Notes: generated by a model from the sequence alone, not told the origin. A DNA stretch of 64,000 nucleotides from Myxococcales bacterium (GCA_016191815.1 JACPVI010000071.1:1-64000); one strand, 5' to 3'; positions 48,100-59,006 are shown, counted from the stretch's first letter. Program-made: numbers and translations.

Positions 48100-48558
48100 G
48101 TGTTCGCCATCGACGACAGGCTGAGGGGCCTCCCCGCCACCCGCGATCAGGTGGTGGCGGTGCACCAGTCGATCAACTCGCCCCACCTGGCGGTGCCGGG
48201 GAAGAGGGCCGGGCCGGCCCAGGCGTACATCGTCGGGCTCCGCAGCGGGGCGGGCTTCTCCGTCTACGTCTACCTGCACCTCGGAGACAGCGGCGACTGC
48301 GCGATGTACGTGCCGAGCCGGCGCAACCTGGGGCCCGAGGAGTACCAGCAGCAGGAGAACGATGCCCTGGGCTTCGTCGAGTCGATGGGCTTCATGATGG
48401 ACAACATGAATTTCCGCGGCCTCACGCCCGAGGACCAGGAGGAGATGCTCAAGGCCCTCCCCGTCTTCCAGCGCGAGCCCCGGGCGCCAAGCGGCGAGAA
48501 GGGCCCCTCCCGGCCGTCGAAGAGCGTGCTCCTGGGGAGGCTGCTCGCCTCGTTCTGA
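48100..48558 (+). CDS. Unknown protein upstream of tgl
   Basis: 152 residues starting with GTG one base after the preceding stop. Soluble, no signal peptide: RLRGLPATRDQVVAVHQSINSPHLAVPGKRAGPAQAYIVGLRSGAGFSVYVYLHLGDSGDCAMYVPS, then GPEEYQQQENDALGFVESMGFMMDNMNFRGLTPEDQEEMLKALPVFQR. No family is recognised. Its close coupling on both sides (1 and 8 bp) suggests a link with Tgl and type IV pili, by position only. Confidence 0.75.
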   Translation: MFAIDDRLRGLPATRDQVVAVHQSINSPHLAVPGKRAGPAQAYIVGLRSGAGFSVYVYLHLGDSGDCAMYVPSRRNLGPEEYQQQENDALGFVESMGFMMDNMNFRGLTPEDQEEMLKALPVFQREPRAPSGEKGPSRPSKSVLLGRLLASF

Positions 48559-48566
48559 GGGAAAAG

Positions 48567-49319
48567 ATGCCCAGAAACCTCGCCCCGCTGTGCGTGCTCG
48601 CGCTGTGGCTGCCGGCCTGCCGGCACTTCCCATCGGAGAAGGACATCCAGGGAGCGCAGATCCACTACGACCTCGGCGTGCAGGCTCAGCAGTCCAACCC
48701 CCAGGCCGCCTACCAGGAGTTCGAGCGCGCCCTCGAGCTGGATCCGAACTTCGCCGAGGCCCACAACGCCACCGCGCTGTTGCTCCACCTCTCGTTCGGA
48801 AAGCACGACGAAGCCGAGAAGCACTACCAGCGGGCGCTGGAGATCCGCCGGGACTTCTCCGAGGCCAAGACCAACCTCGGCAACCTCTACTTGGACATGG
48901 GCCGGTACGACGAGGCCGCCAAGCTGTACGAGGCCGCGCTCAACGACATGCTCTATCCGACTCCCTTCATCGCGCAGGGGAACCTGGGCTGGGCGCTCTA
49001 CAAGAAGGGCGAGGTGGATCGGGCGATCGACCAGATCAAGTCGGCGGTGACGATCAACCCCAAGTTCTGCCTCGGCCACCGGAACCTGGGGCTCATCTGG
49101 GGCGACCGGGGCGACCAGGAGCGCGCCTGCCAGAGCTTCGGCAAGTACCGCGAGGCGTGCCCGGAGGTGGCGGACGCCAACTACCGCGAAGGCGTGTGCC
49201 TGGCGCGCTCGGGCCAGCTCGCCTCCGCCCGGGAGCGGTTCGACGCTTGCCTCTCCAAGGCCCCGAACGACGCCTTGAAGGACGACTGCCGGCGCTTGCG
49301 GGAGGAGCTGGCGCAGTAG
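48567..49319 (+). CDS. tgl: Social motility TPR lipoprotein Tgl (PilW/PilF-type pilotin)
   Basis: 250 residues, matching the size of Myxococcus Tgl. Lipobox LPAC (Cys18). The rest is TPR repeats: HYDLGVQAQQSNPQAAYQEFERALELDPNFAEAHNATALLL, HYQRALEIRRDFSEAKTNLGNLYLDMGRYDEAAKLYEAAL, GNLGWALYKKGEVDRAIDQIKSAVTINPKFCLGHRNLGLI, and two more. In Myxococcus Tgl is an outer-membrane lipoprotein needed to assemble the PilQ secretin and can pass between cells by contact. ATG 48567 follows GAGGGAAAAG. The other pil genes are not in this window. Confidence 0.85.
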   Translation: MPRNLAPLCVLALWLPACRHFPSEKDIQGAQIHYDLGVQAQQSNPQAAYQEFERALELDPNFAEAHNATALLLHLSFGKHDEAEKHYQRALEIRRDFSEAKTNLGNLYLDMGRYDEAAKLYEAALNDMLYPTPFIAQGNLGWALYKKGEVDRAIDQIKSAVTINPKFCLGHRNLGLIWGDRGDQERACQSFGKYREACPEVADANYREGVCLARSGQLASARERFDACLSKAPNDALKDDCRRLREELAQ

Positions 49320-49323
49320 CCCC

Positions 49324-49710
49324 ATGGACTTCTCCGACTTCGGCCGGTACTTGGCGCAGCAGCGGGAGTTGCGCGGCATGTCCCGTGAGGACGTCTCCAG
49401 GGCGACCAAGATCCCCGCCACGCTCATCGTCGCGCTGGAGAGTGGGCAGGTGGACCGGCTCCCCGCGCGGGTGTTCGTGCTCAACTACGTGAAGGCCTAT
49501 TCGCAGGTGATCGGCCTGTCCTCCGAGGAGGCGGTCTTGCGCTTCGAGGAGGTGGACTGCACCGTCCAGTCCACCCCTCCGCCCGCGGCGCTGGAGCGCG
49601 ACAGGCGGCGAAAGGCCTACCGGACCCTGGCGCTCCTCCTCATCGGGTTGGCCGCCGGCGGCTACGCGCTTCTGGTGTTCCTGGGGCACCTCCCCTCTCC
49701 GGTGCGGTGA
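49324..49710 (+). CDS. RodZ-like helix-turn-helix membrane protein
   Basis: 128 residues. N-terminal HTH of the RodZ/HTH_25 type (FGRYLAQQRELRGMSREDVSRATKIPATLIVALESGQVDRLPARVFVLNYVKAYSQVIGLSSEEAVLRFEE), a short basic linker, and one transmembrane helix (TLALLLIGLAAGGYALLVFL) near the C-terminus. It is much shorter than full RodZ and lacks the periplasmic beta domain. Four bases after tgl; its stop overlaps the recO start. Confidence 0.85.
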   Translation: MDFSDFGRYLAQQRELRGMSREDVSRATKIPATLIVALESGQVDRLPARVFVLNYVKAYSQVIGLSSEEAVLRFEEVDCTVQSTPPPAALERDRRRKAYRTLALLLIGLAAGGYALLVFLGHLPSPVR

Positions 49711-50441
49711 TGGAGCGGTTCCGCGAGCGGGCGCTGGTCCTCTCCACCTTGGACTACGGGGACGCCGACCGGCTGGCGACCCTCTTCACCGCGGGGAGAG
49801 GGAAGCTGACCGCGTTCGCGGCCGGGGCGAGGAAGAGCAAGCGGCGCTTCGCGGGAGCGCTCGAGCCGTTCACCCTGCTCCAGGTCCAGCTGGTGGAGCG
49901 GCGGGGCGAGACCTATCGGCTGGATGCGGCCGAGGTGGAGGCCACCTTCCCCGCGGTGCGCGCGGACCTGCCACGGATCGCCCGGGCGCTCTACTCTTTG
50001 GAGCTGTGCCGGGAGCTTTTGAGGGAGCGCGAGCCGCACCTCGAGCTGTTCGAGCTTCTGCTCGCGTACCTCGAGGCCCTGGAGGGCGGCGCGGGGCCGA
50101 CCTCCCTGGTGGGGTTCGAGCTGTCCGCGCTGGCGCGGGCGGGGCTGATGCCGCGGTTCTCTCCCTGTGCGGTGTGCGGGGGCCCGACCGGCGAGCGGCC
50201 GAGGTTCGACCCGGATCACGGGGGCGTGGTCTGCGAGGGCTGCGCCTGGGCGTCGCCGCAGTCGGTGCCGATGTCTCCCACCGAGGTCGAGGCTTTGAGG
50301 GCCCTGCAGGCCGGAGCGCGCACGCCGTTACCGAGGGAGCTGCGCCACCGCGCCCGAGCGCTGCTCAACCTGTTCATCGCGCACCACCTGGGGCGGAAGC
50401 TCAAGAGCGTCGATTTCCTGAGCCAGGTCGGGTTCGACTGA
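49707..50441 (+). CDS. recO: DNA repair protein RecO
   Basis: 244 residues, usual RecO length. OB-fold N-terminus (RALVLSTLDYGDADRLATLFTAGRGKLTAFAAGARKSKRRFAGALEPFTLLQVQLVER), helical middle, and zinc site CAVCGG with CEGC. RecO loads RecA onto SSB-coated DNA together with RecR. GTG 49707 or the adjacent ATG 49710 starts it, overlapping the previous stop. Confidence 0.93.
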   Translation: MMERFRERALVLSTLDYGDADRLATLFTAGRGKLTAFAAGARKSKRRFAGALEPFTLLQVQLVERRGETYRLDAAEVEATFPAVRADLPRIARALYSLELCRELLREREPHLELFELLLAYLEALEGGAGPTSLVGFELSALARAGLMPRFSPCAVCGGPTGERPRFDPDHGGVVCEGCAWASPQSVPMSPTEVEALRALQAGARTPLPRELRHRARALLNLFIAHHLGRKLKSVDFLSQVGFD

Positions 50442-50756
50442 TGAGCGCCGGCGAGCTGCCTCAGTTGCTGGGCCACGAGCCGGATTGACTCGGGCGCGCC
50501 TTGGGGCCAGTGGACTGTCGTTCTCCAGGACAGTGGGGCTCGGTGCAGGCGCCTTCATCTCCGGTCGGACCTCTACCCTACGGAGACTGCTGAGCTTTTT
50601 CGTCCCGCAAAGAGCGCCTTCGCCTCGCTCGGGCTCCGGATCGGAGCGGGGACAATCCAGCGGGCGCCGCGGCAGGGCGCGCTAACCGGCCGAAAGCACG
50701 TGACGGTGCGCCAGTTGCTTTCACCGGCTCCGTTTTCGGATTTCTGGAGGTGACCG
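50442..50756. other. Intergenic region before a microprotein gene
   Basis: 315 bp without a recognisable larger gene. It holds an ACTGTC/GACAGT hairpin near 50513-50533 and, at the end, the GGAGG ribosome site (50746-50750) of the following 29-codon gene. No clear promoter was identified. Confidence 0.5.
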
Positions 50757-50846
50757 ATGCTGACCTTCTTGATGCTCTCGGGGATCTTCGCAGGCACCCT
50801 CTACATCCTGCTCAAGGACCACCGGAAGTACTACCCGAAGTACTGA
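50757..50846 (+). CDS. 29-residue membrane microprotein
   Basis: ATG 50757, 7 bases after a perfect GGAGG, opens a 29-codon frame: MLTFLMLSGIFAGTLYILL then KDHRKYYPKY. The first 19 residues form one transmembrane helix and the tail is basic and aromatic, so the tail should face the cytoplasm. It ends three bases before the stop of a convergent gene. Function unknown; the ribosome site and sharp hydrophobic/basic division argue for a real gene. Confidence 0.6.
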   Translation: MLTFLMLSGIFAGTLYILLKDHRKYYPKY

Positions 50847-50848
50847 CT

Positions 50849-52288
50849 TCAGGGCGCCGCGGTGGCGGGGCAGAACCCCGAGGAGGGGGCGCAGGCGCGG
50901 AAGTACTCGTGTGGGTCGCCGGTCGAGTCGGCGCAGTAGTACTGGGTCCCCTCCTCGTTCTCCACGAGGAACCCCTTGCACCGCATCGTCTCGCCCACCT
51001 GGCGCGGGTCCGAAGGGCAGCTCGCCCCCTCGGACGAGCAGGTGAAGATCACCCCTCCACAGTCGAAGCCGCTCGGGCAGTCCTGCGCCGCGGTGCAGTG
51101 GACACCGCAGAAGCGGCGGTTGGCCTGGCCCTCGGCGACGAAGGCCAGACAGGAGGCGACCGAGGGCGAACCGCACACGCCTGGGTTGGTGGTGCAGTCC
51201 ACGCAGTCCACCCGGCCGGTGCGGAAGGCGCAGGCCCCGCTGGTGGTGGCGCAGAACTGGTTCACCGGACAGGACTGATTGATCCGGCAGTAGGTGAGGC
51301 ACAGGCCGTTCACGCAGGCCTGCTTCTGCGGGCAGTCCCCGTCGCGCCGGCAGCCCGCGCGGCAGGCGGACACCGCCGCGCTGCAGATGCTCCCCAGCGG
51401 GCAGTGATCGTCCAGCGTGCACGAGGCGAGCCCCGAGAGGACGCAGCGGTTGGTGGTGACGTCGCAGTACATCCCGCTCGGGCATTCCAGGTTGGAGGTA
51501 CAGGAGGTGATCGACTGGCAGAACCCGAGCAGGTTGCAGTAGGTGCCCGCGGGGCAGCCGGCCTGGCCGGTGCACAGGCACGCCCCGCTGGCCCGGTCGC
51601 ACACCTTCCCGGGCCCACAGGAGACGTCGTCGATGCACACGCAGCGCTCGCGGTCGGGGTCCTTCTTGTAGCCCTGCGGGCAGCAGGCGTCGCCCACGCA
51701 GACGCAGGCCCTCACCTGCGCGCTGTACTTGTAGTTCGGAGGGCAGCACTCGTCCGAGGCACAGACGCAGTCCTTCTTTTGCGGGTCGAATCGATAGAGG
51801 CCGATGCCCGCATCCACCTGGGTGAAGAAGGGGCAGCACTGGTCCGAGGCGCACTCGCAGGAGCCCTTCTCCACCTCGAACTTGAACCCTTGGGGGCAGC
51901 AGGCGTCGCCCCAGCACTGGCAGGCCCCGGCGTCGGCGTCGAAGCGGTAGTCTTGCGGGCAGCAGTCCTCGGCCCCGCAGATGCAGCGGCCGGCGTCCGC
52001 CTCCCAGACGTGGTCGGCGGGGCAGCAGCCCCACTCGCCGCACACGCAAGTCTCCGTCTCGGCGGTGTACCGGTATCCCTTCGGGCAGCACTCGGTGCTC
52101 CGGCAGACGCACACCCCCTGCTCGCAGCTCATCCCGGTGGGGCAGCCCTCGTCGGTCGCGCACACGCACTTCTCGCCGTCGTGGGTGTAGCCCACCGGGC
52201 ACTCGGCGTTCAGCGCCGTCCTCGCGCACGAGGCGGCCCATACCGAAAGCCCGGCGAGCAGCAGGCAGCTTGTGGCCCGGAGGTTCAT
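50849..52288 (-). CDS. Cys-rich lipoprotein with seven CCP repeats
   Basis: 479 residues. Lipobox WAASC. About residues 50-240 contain seven tandem units of roughly 28 residues, each with CxCxxxxCCPxxY (ECCPKGY, GCCPADH, DCCPQDY, ACCPQGF, QCCPFFT, ECCPPNY, ACCPQGY). Further Cys-rich modules resemble Dickkopf/EGF-like spacing (CPAGTYCNLLGFCQ, CPSGMYCDVTTNRC, CPLGSICSAAVSAC). More than 70 Cys in all, presumably disulfide-bonded outside the cell. ATG 52288 overlaps the stop of the vWA lipoprotein gene (ATGA), so the two are co-translated and likely work together on the surface. Confidence 0.85.
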   Translation of the reverse strand: MNLRATSCLLLAGLSVWAASCARTALNAECPVGYTHDGEKCVCATDEGCPTGMSCEQGVCVCRSTECCPKGYRYTAETETCVCGEWGCCPADHVWEADAGRCICGAEDCCPQDYRFDADAGACQCWGDACCPQGFKFEVEKGSCECASDQCCPFFTQVDAGIGLYRFDPQKKDCVCASDECCPPNYKYSAQVRACVCVGDACCPQGYKKDPDRERCVCIDDVSCGPGKVCDRASGACLCTGQAGCPAGTYCNLLGFCQSITSCTSNLECPSGMYCDVTTNRCVLSGLASCTLDDHCPLGSICSAAVSACRAGCRRDGDCPQKQACVNGLCLTYCRINQSCPVNQFCATTSGACAFRTGRVDCVDCTTNPGVCGSPSVASCLAFVAEGQANRRFCGVHCTAAQDCPSGFDCGGVIFTCSSEGASCPSDPRQVGETMRCKGFLVENEEGTQYYCADSTGDPHEYFRACAPSSGFCPATAAP

Positions 52289-53385
52289 GTCTTGAGGAAG
52301 GCGTACTCGATCCGGACGATCGCCCCGGGCGGCGGAATGAAGTTGCCGAGGAAGACGACGCTGTAAGAGAGGAGCCCGCTCGAGCTCGTCTCCTCCCAAA
52401 GTTGCCAGCCGTTCACCACGTCCTTGGGCACCGCGACGCCGTTCACCTGCACCGAGAGCGTCTCCGGCAGCGGCTTGAGCGAGAGCGGGAAGACCCTCCG
52501 CAGCGTGTTCAGCGCCTGGGCGATCCGCACCAGCGTCGTTTCGAAGCTGGCGTCGCAGATCGAGCCGATCACTCCTCCGGTCTTCTGCGCCACCTGGCTG
52601 TAGCGGAAGGCGGGCTCGGCGAGGCCTCCGAAGTAGATCTGCTCCCCTGGCGGGAAGCAGCCGCTGGGCGTGGTGCCTCCGATCACCGAGAAGGAGACCA
52701 GACCCTCGTTGCCCTTGCCCTTGGTCGAACGGAGCGCGCGCGCGTAGTAGGCAGTCTCCCCGTAGCTCGAGTCGTCCTCGTCGCTCACCGCGATGATCGC
52801 CAAGGCCGCCTTCGGCCGGAGGAAGCCCTCGTTCGGGCCACCCACGTCGATGTTGGGCTTGGTCACCGCGAACTCGGCCATCCTCAGGCCCTGCTCCCAG
52901 CGCGTGCGCGAGTCCGGGAAGGTGGCGTTGGCCTGGAAGACGGACCTCGGATCCGGGGTGGTGTTCTTGATGATCTTCGTCGCGCCTCGCAGCCGCCCGC
53001 CGTCGGTGGCGTTGGTGCTGGTGACTCCCATCTGGAAGTCCACGTTCAGCTTCAACAACTCCTGGAGGAAACGGTCGAAGTTCCCCAAAAGCTGCGCGCG
53101 CTGGTTCTTCATCGATCCGGAATCGTCGAGCACCCAGAGGATGTCGACGATTCCGTCCGATTGCTTGTGGACGTCGACCTGAGTGGCGTCGATGCGCTTG
53201 GGGTCGCGGATCTCCACGCGCTGCGTCACCGACTGGTCCACCTTCGGCGGCAACAGCTCCACCGGCGACAGGCGCGGCGGCTCCACCGACGGGACCGCCG
53301 GCCCACGCCCGTTCTCCCGGCCTACGGGGTCGCAAGCCGCGAGCAACAGCACCACGGCCAGGCGCCTGAACGGAACGGAGACCAT
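52285..53385 (-). CDS. von Willebrand factor A domain lipoprotein
   Basis: 366 residues. Signal peptide and lipobox VVLLLAACD from ATG 53385. The vWA domain starts at GIVDILWVLDDSGSMKNQRAQLLGNFDRFLQEL, with the MIDAS motif DDSGS; ALAIIAVSDEDDSS supplies the later Asp of the metal site. vWA/MIDAS domains bind protein partners through a divalent cation. The C-terminal part (LPETLSVQVNGVAVPKDVVNGWQL, GAIVRIEYAF) is beta-rich. First gene of a two-gene leftward unit with the CCP-repeat lipoprotein; divergent from another lipoprotein across 203 bp. Confidence 0.88.
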   Translation of the reverse strand: MVSVPFRRLAVVLLLAACDPVGRENGRGPAVPSVEPPRLSPVELLPPKVDQSVTQRVEIRDPKRIDATQVDVHKQSDGIVDILWVLDDSGSMKNQRAQLLGNFDRFLQELLKLNVDFQMGVTSTNATDGGRLRGATKIIKNTTPDPRSVFQANATFPDSRTRWEQGLRMAEFAVTKPNIDVGGPNEGFLRPKAALAIIAVSDEDDSSYGETAYYARALRSTKGKGNEGLVSFSVIGGTTPSGCFPPGEQIYFGGLAEPAFRYSQVAQKTGGVIGSICDASFETTLVRIAQALNTLRRVFPLSLKPLPETLSVQVNGVAVPKDVVNGWQLWEETSSSGLLSYSVVFLGNFIPPPGAIVRIEYAFLKT

Positions 53386-53588
53386 CGGAGGCCGAGACGA
53401 TTGCGTGACTGGGTCCAACTAGCAAGCCGCGAGCCCAAGGAGAGTCCGACTCGCCCGGAGGAATTTCGGCACCTTCCCCGGCGCACGCCGGCACGCCCAT
53501 CGAAAAACCGTGGCGCCGGCGCCAGTTGCGCCCTTTCCCCAATCGGCCTAGGAAGGTTGCGGGGCCGGCCGACCGAAAGGCCCGGGCA

Positions 53589-54914
53589 ATGCGACGACTC
53601 CTCTCACCGCGGCCAATGCGGGCGCTCGCACTGGCGTCGATCGCCGCGCTCGCCTGCGCTTGCCGTTGCGGCCCGTCGGATCCGACTCCGGTGACTCTGC
53701 GGCTGAAGAACACCTCCCGCGAGGCCCTCTTCGTGGACGAGGCCGAGGGCAGGGGCGGCCTCCGCGTACAGCGCAACGTCGCCGGCGGCTGGTTCTCCTT
53801 CGTCGAGCAGCCCCGCTGTCCCTGCCAGGCGTGCGAGCAGATCTGCCAGGGGTGCCCTTGCGACGGCGGCACCGCCACGCCGCTCCTTAGGAAAGTCCCC
53901 GCCGGAGAAACCTTCGAGCGGCAGTGGAGCGGGCTGGTGCAGGTGAACCAGGTGGCGAGCTGCCGGCGAATCATCGGCGGCTCCCCTTGCCTCCGGAGCG
54001 AGGTGGCGCCTTCCGACGAGCGCTTCCGGCTGGAGCTGTGCCATTCGCCTTCCGCGCCCGACTTCCAGGTCATCGACGGAGGCCTTTTGGCTCCGGGGGT
54101 CCTCCCGAGCCAGTCTTTGAGCTGCGTCTACCGCGAGTTCCGCCCGATGGACGGGGTGGCCGAAGTCAGCCCGGAGCGCGGCGCCGACTGCGCCGGCCAC
54201 GCCGACTGCATCAAGAAAGACGAGCTTTGCTTCGGGGGCGCCTGCACCACCGCCTGTCCGGCCCACGGTTTACCCGAGATCGGCGCGGCCTGGCAGCTTC
54301 GCGTCGGCGAACCCGAGGACCAGGGCTTCTTCACCCGCAGCGTAGGCGCCGACGGCGCGGTCGACTACTCCGGGGTGGGGAAGGTGAGCTCGGTCGTCTA
54401 CCAGAACGGGACGATGACCGTGCGGCTCGCCCGCACCGGCGCGGCGGGTGAGACTTTGGGCGGGACGCTCTACCTCACCTTGCCTCCCGGCTATGCGTCG
54501 CCGCTGAGCCAAGGCCTCACGGTGTCGGTGCGGGTGCTCGACGCTTCGACCAGCGCCAGCTTCGACCAGCGCGCGCTGGTGATGCGGGAGCTGGATGGGG
54601 GGTTGGTGATCGCGGCAGACACCGCGCAGCTCTCGCCGCTCCTCGGGCCGGCGGAGACGGCGCCTTTCACCGTGGCGTCCGGCTCGAGCCCGGTGGCCTG
54701 CCAGCACCAGGACTGCGGAAAGCGGCTCTACTACACCACGACCTTCGCCGGAGGCACTGCCCCGGTGGAGTTGGAGCCCGGAAAGAGCGAGGCCGAGCTA
54801 GCCGGCGGCGCCCGCTACCTTTTGCTCAACGTCGCCAACTTCTCCTACCGGTCGGGCAACTGCCGGCCTTCGGCGCTGATGCCCTACGCGATCCTACGGG
54901 AGCAGGGAGGGTAG
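53589..54914 (+). CDS. Lipoprotein of unknown function, Cys-rich
   Basis: 441 residues from ATG 53589. Signal peptide with lipobox ALACAC. Cys clusters at [15 protein letters not shown] and [27 protein letters not shown]. Otherwise beta-rich ([65 protein letters not shown]). No enzyme family is recognised. Followed after 6 bp by the receiver-cyclase gene, with which it may be co-transcribed. Confidence 0.8.
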   Translation: MRRLLSPRPMRALALASIAALACACRCGPSDPTPVTLRLKNTSREALFVDEAEGRGGLRVQRNVAGGWFSFVEQPRCPCQACEQICQGCPCDGGTATPLLRKVPAGETFERQWSGLVQVNQVASCRRIIGGSPCLRSEVAPSDERFRLELCHSPSAPDFQVIDGGLLAPGVLPSQSLSCVYREFRPMDGVAEVSPERGADCAGHADCIKKDELCFGGACTTACPAHGLPEIGAAWQLRVGEPEDQGFFTRSVGADGAVDYSGVGKVSSVVYQNGTMTVRLARTGAAGETLGGTLYLTLPPGYASPLSQGLTVSVRVLDASTSASFDQRALVMRELDGGLVIAADTAQLSPLLGPAETAPFTVASGSSPVACQHQDCGKRLYYTTTFAGGTAPVELEPGKSEAELAGGARYLLLNVANFSYRSGNCRPSALMPYAILREQGG

Positions 54915-54920
54915 CGTCCG

Positions 54921-55907
54921 ATGCCTCCGCTCACGGTGCTGGTGGCCGACGAAGACCCGATGGCGCGTGCGGCGCTGCAGGAGATCTACGCCTCGGTGGG
55001 CATGTCTTCACTCGCGGTGGCGAGCGGCGAGGCCTTCTTCGCCGAGCTGTCCGCCCGCGTGCCCGACTTGTGCCTCTTGGACATGTTCCTGCCGGATCTC
55101 TTCGGGACCGCCGCCATCGAGCAGATCAACTCGCGGCCGGAGCTGGCCCGCGCTGCGGTGATCGCGATGAGCTCCCGGCAAGATCCCAACGTGCTGGTGC
55201 AGGCCCTGAATGCGGGCGCCGACGATTTTCTCTTCAAGCCGATCGCCGGAGAGGAGCTGATCGCCCGGAGCCGAATCGCCATTCAGCGGCGGAGGAGCAC
55301 CTCGCCGCTCGGCGGAACACGAGGCAGCAGGCGAAGGGACGTGACGACGCTGTTCTGCGACGTGCGCGGCTTCACCGCGGTGGCGGCCACCTTGGATCCG
55401 GAGTGGGTGGTGGAGCTCTTGAACGCCCTCTTCGAGCGGCTGGTGGCCCACGTCGACGCGCGGGGCGGGGAGGTGGACAAGTACCTGGGCGACGGTCTGC
55501 TCGCCTTCTTCGGGGCCAGAAACGGCGCGGAGGACAAGGAGCTGCACGCGCTCGAGGCGGCGCTGGCGATGGTCTCCACCGCCGAGGACTACTCGCGGGA
55601 GAGCCTGGTGCTCGGCGGCCGGCGGCTGGCGGTAGGAGCGGGCATCGCCACCGGCGAGGTGGTGATCGCCCCGGTGGGCGCCTTCGAGCGAAAGCAGGTG
55701 ACCGCGATCGGCGACTCGGTGAACCTTGCCTCCCGGCTGCAGGCCGTGGCCGCCGAGGGCGAGGTGTTGATCTGCGAGCGCACCTTCCAGCGCGCCCAGG
55801 GCGCGGTCTTGAGCCCCGGCCCTCGGCGGGTGGAGCTCAAGGGCATTGCCGGCGAGCCCTTGGTGTACCCGGTGACCGGCGTGCGCCCCGAGGCCTGGCT
55901 CAGGTAG
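54921..55907 (+). CDS. Response regulator fused to a class III adenylate cyclase
   Basis: 328 residues, cytosolic. Receiver domain 1-115 with acidic pocket Asp10/Glu11/Asp12, phospho-acceptor Asp54 in LLDMFLPDL and Lys106 in FLFKPI. Class III cyclase domain about 140-320: metal Asp147 (LFCDVRGFT) and Asp191 ([13 protein letters not shown]), adenine-selecting Lys187 and Asp265, transition-state Asn268 and Arg272 (GDSVNLASR). All residues for cAMP synthesis are present, so phosphorylation probably switches cAMP production. No cognate histidine kinase is adjacent. Confidence 0.92.
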   Translation: MPPLTVLVADEDPMARAALQEIYASVGMSSLAVASGEAFFAELSARVPDLCLLDMFLPDLFGTAAIEQINSRPELARAAVIAMSSRQDPNVLVQALNAGADDFLFKPIAGEELIARSRIAIQRRRSTSPLGGTRGSRRRDVTTLFCDVRGFTAVAATLDPEWVVELLNALFERLVAHVDARGGEVDKYLGDGLLAFFGARNGAEDKELHALEAALAMVSTAEDYSRESLVLGGRRLAVGAGIATGEVVIAPVGAFERKQVTAIGDSVNLASRLQAVAAEGEVLICERTFQRAQGAVLSPGPRRVELKGIAGEPLVYPVTGVRPEAWLR

Positions 55908-55948
55908 CGGCCACCCGGCGGGTCCGGCCTGTTATGTTCCCCGCCCCC

Positions 55949-56906
<958 letters not shown>

Positions 56907-56914
<8 letters not shown>

Positions 56915-59006
56915 CGACCTCTTGCTGGAGATCGGCACCGAGGAGCTTCCGGCTTCCTCCATCGAGCCGGCCCTGGAGGACCTGGAACGCGTCTTTTGCG
57001 AGCGCTCCGCCGCTTCGCGCCTGCCGCACGGCGAGGTGAGGCGCTTCGGCACCCCGAGGAGGCTCGCGCTCTGGGTGCGCGCAGTGGCAGATCGGAGCGC
57101 CGATTCTTCTCGCGAGGTGCTCGGCCCCTCGGTGAAGGCCGCCTTCGGCCCCGATGGCAAGCCCTCCCGGGCGGCGGAGAAATTCGCCGAGAGCCACCAC
57201 CTTTCGGTGGGCCAGCTCGCGCGAGCGCAGACGCCGAAGGGCGAGTACCTGGCCGCCCATCTGGAGGAGAAGGGCCGCCCGGCGGCGGACCTCCTCAAGG
57301 AGGTGCTGAACGCGGCGGTCCACGGCGTCAGCTTCAAGAAGTCGATGCGCTGGAGCGACGTGGAGGTTGCCTTCGCCCGGCCGGTGCACTGGATCGTCGC
57401 GCTGTTGGGCGAAGAGGTGCTGCCGGTGGTGTTCGGCGACGTCCGGAGCGGCCGGCTCACCATGGGCCACCGCTTCCTCTCGGCGGGACCTTTCGAGCTG
57501 CGATCGCCGGCGGACTACGAGGCGGCGCTCGAGCGTGCCCATGTGGTGCCGGACATCGCCAAGCGGAAGAAGCTTCTCCGGGACAAGGTGGCGGAGCTGG
57601 CGAAGCGGGGCGGGGCCAGGCTCCTCGAGGATCCGTCGCTGCTCGACCAGGTCACCCAGCTGGTGGAGCTGCCTTGCCCGGTGCTGGGCTCGTTCGAGGA
57701 GCGTCACCTCGATCTCCCTCCGGAGGTGCTGATCCAGGAGATGAAGAGCCACCAGCGCTACTTCTCCCTCCTGGACGAGCGGGGAAAGCTCTCGCCCAAG
57801 TTCATCGCGGTCTCCAACACGCCGGTGCGGGACGACCAGCTCTCGCTCCGCGGGTACGAGAGGGTGCTGAGCGCCCGCCTCACCGACGGCCGCTTCTTCT
57901 TCGACGAGGACCGGCGGACGCCGTTTGCCGACCGGGTGGAGAAGCTCGCCCGGGTGGTCTGGCAGGGAAAGCTCGGGAGCTACGCCGACAAGGTGGAGCG
58001 GATCCGCGCGCTGGCCTTGCACCTCGCACAGAAGACCGGGCGAGGCGACCAGCGCGCCACCATCGAGCGGGCCGCCACGCTGTGCAAGGCCGACCTCGTC
58101 ACCGGCATGGTCGGCGAATTCCCCGAGCTTCAGGGGGTGATGGGCCGGGAGTACGCGCGCGCCAGCGGCGAGAGGGAAGAGGTCGCGGTGGCCATCTACG
58201 AGCACTATCTCCCGCGCGGCGCCGCCGACGCGCTGCCCTCGCAAGACCCGGGGGCGCTGATCGGGCTCGCCGACCGGCTGGACACCCTCTGCGGCATCTT
58301 CGCCATCGGGAAGATCCCCACCGGGGCGGCCGACCCCTTCGGGCTCAGGCGCGCATGCCTGGCGGTGATCAACATCACCCTGGGCCGGCATTACCGCTAC
58401 TCGCTCTTTGGCGCCATCGCCGAGGCGCTGAGGGCCCTCGCCCCGAAGCTGGCCGACGTGAAGCGCAAGGGCGGCGAGCCCCCGGTCGAGGCGCAGCTGC
58501 TCGATTTCTTCCGCGCCCGGCTCAAGGCCCTCTGGTCCGAGGGAAGCCGCGCCGACGTGGTGGAGGCGGTGCTCTCGGCGGGGTTCGATGACCTGGTGGC
58601 GGCGAGGGCGCGGCTCTCCGCCCTCTCGCAAGTAGTCGGCCGCCCCGACTTCGCGCCGCTGGCCATCGCCTTCAAGCGGGTGGTGAACATCGTGGAGAAG
58701 CAGGCCAAGGACGTCGAGCCGGGTCCGGCGGACGCCGAGAAGCTCGCCGAGCCGGCCGAGCGGGAGCTTCACTCGGGCTATCTCCGGGTGAAGGCCCGGG
58801 TGGACGAGTTGGTTCGAGCCGACGACTTCGCCGGGGCGCTCAAGGAGATCACCGCCCTCAAGCCTCCGGTCGACGTCTTCTTCGACAAGGTGATGGTCAT
58901 GGCGGAGGATAGGAAACTCAGGGAAAACAGGGTGCGGCTGCTGACGGAGATCGGGGCTCTGTTCAGCCAGGTGGCGGACTTCTCCAGGATTCAGGCCGAG
59001 GCATGA
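56907..59006 (+). CDS. glyS: Glycine--tRNA ligase beta subunit
   Basis: 699 residues from GTG 56907. [22 protein letters not shown] at the start is typical of GlyS. The HD-like and anticodon-binding regions follow ([81 protein letters not shown]). Together with GlyQ it charges tRNA-Gly. Its stop overlaps the next lipoprotein ATG. Confidence 0.98.

Noticed and set aside
50750-52366. 538-codon rightward frame opposite the Cys-rich lipoprotein
   Set aside because: Ala/Val/His-rich shadow; the leftward frame has a signal peptide and regular Cys repeats.
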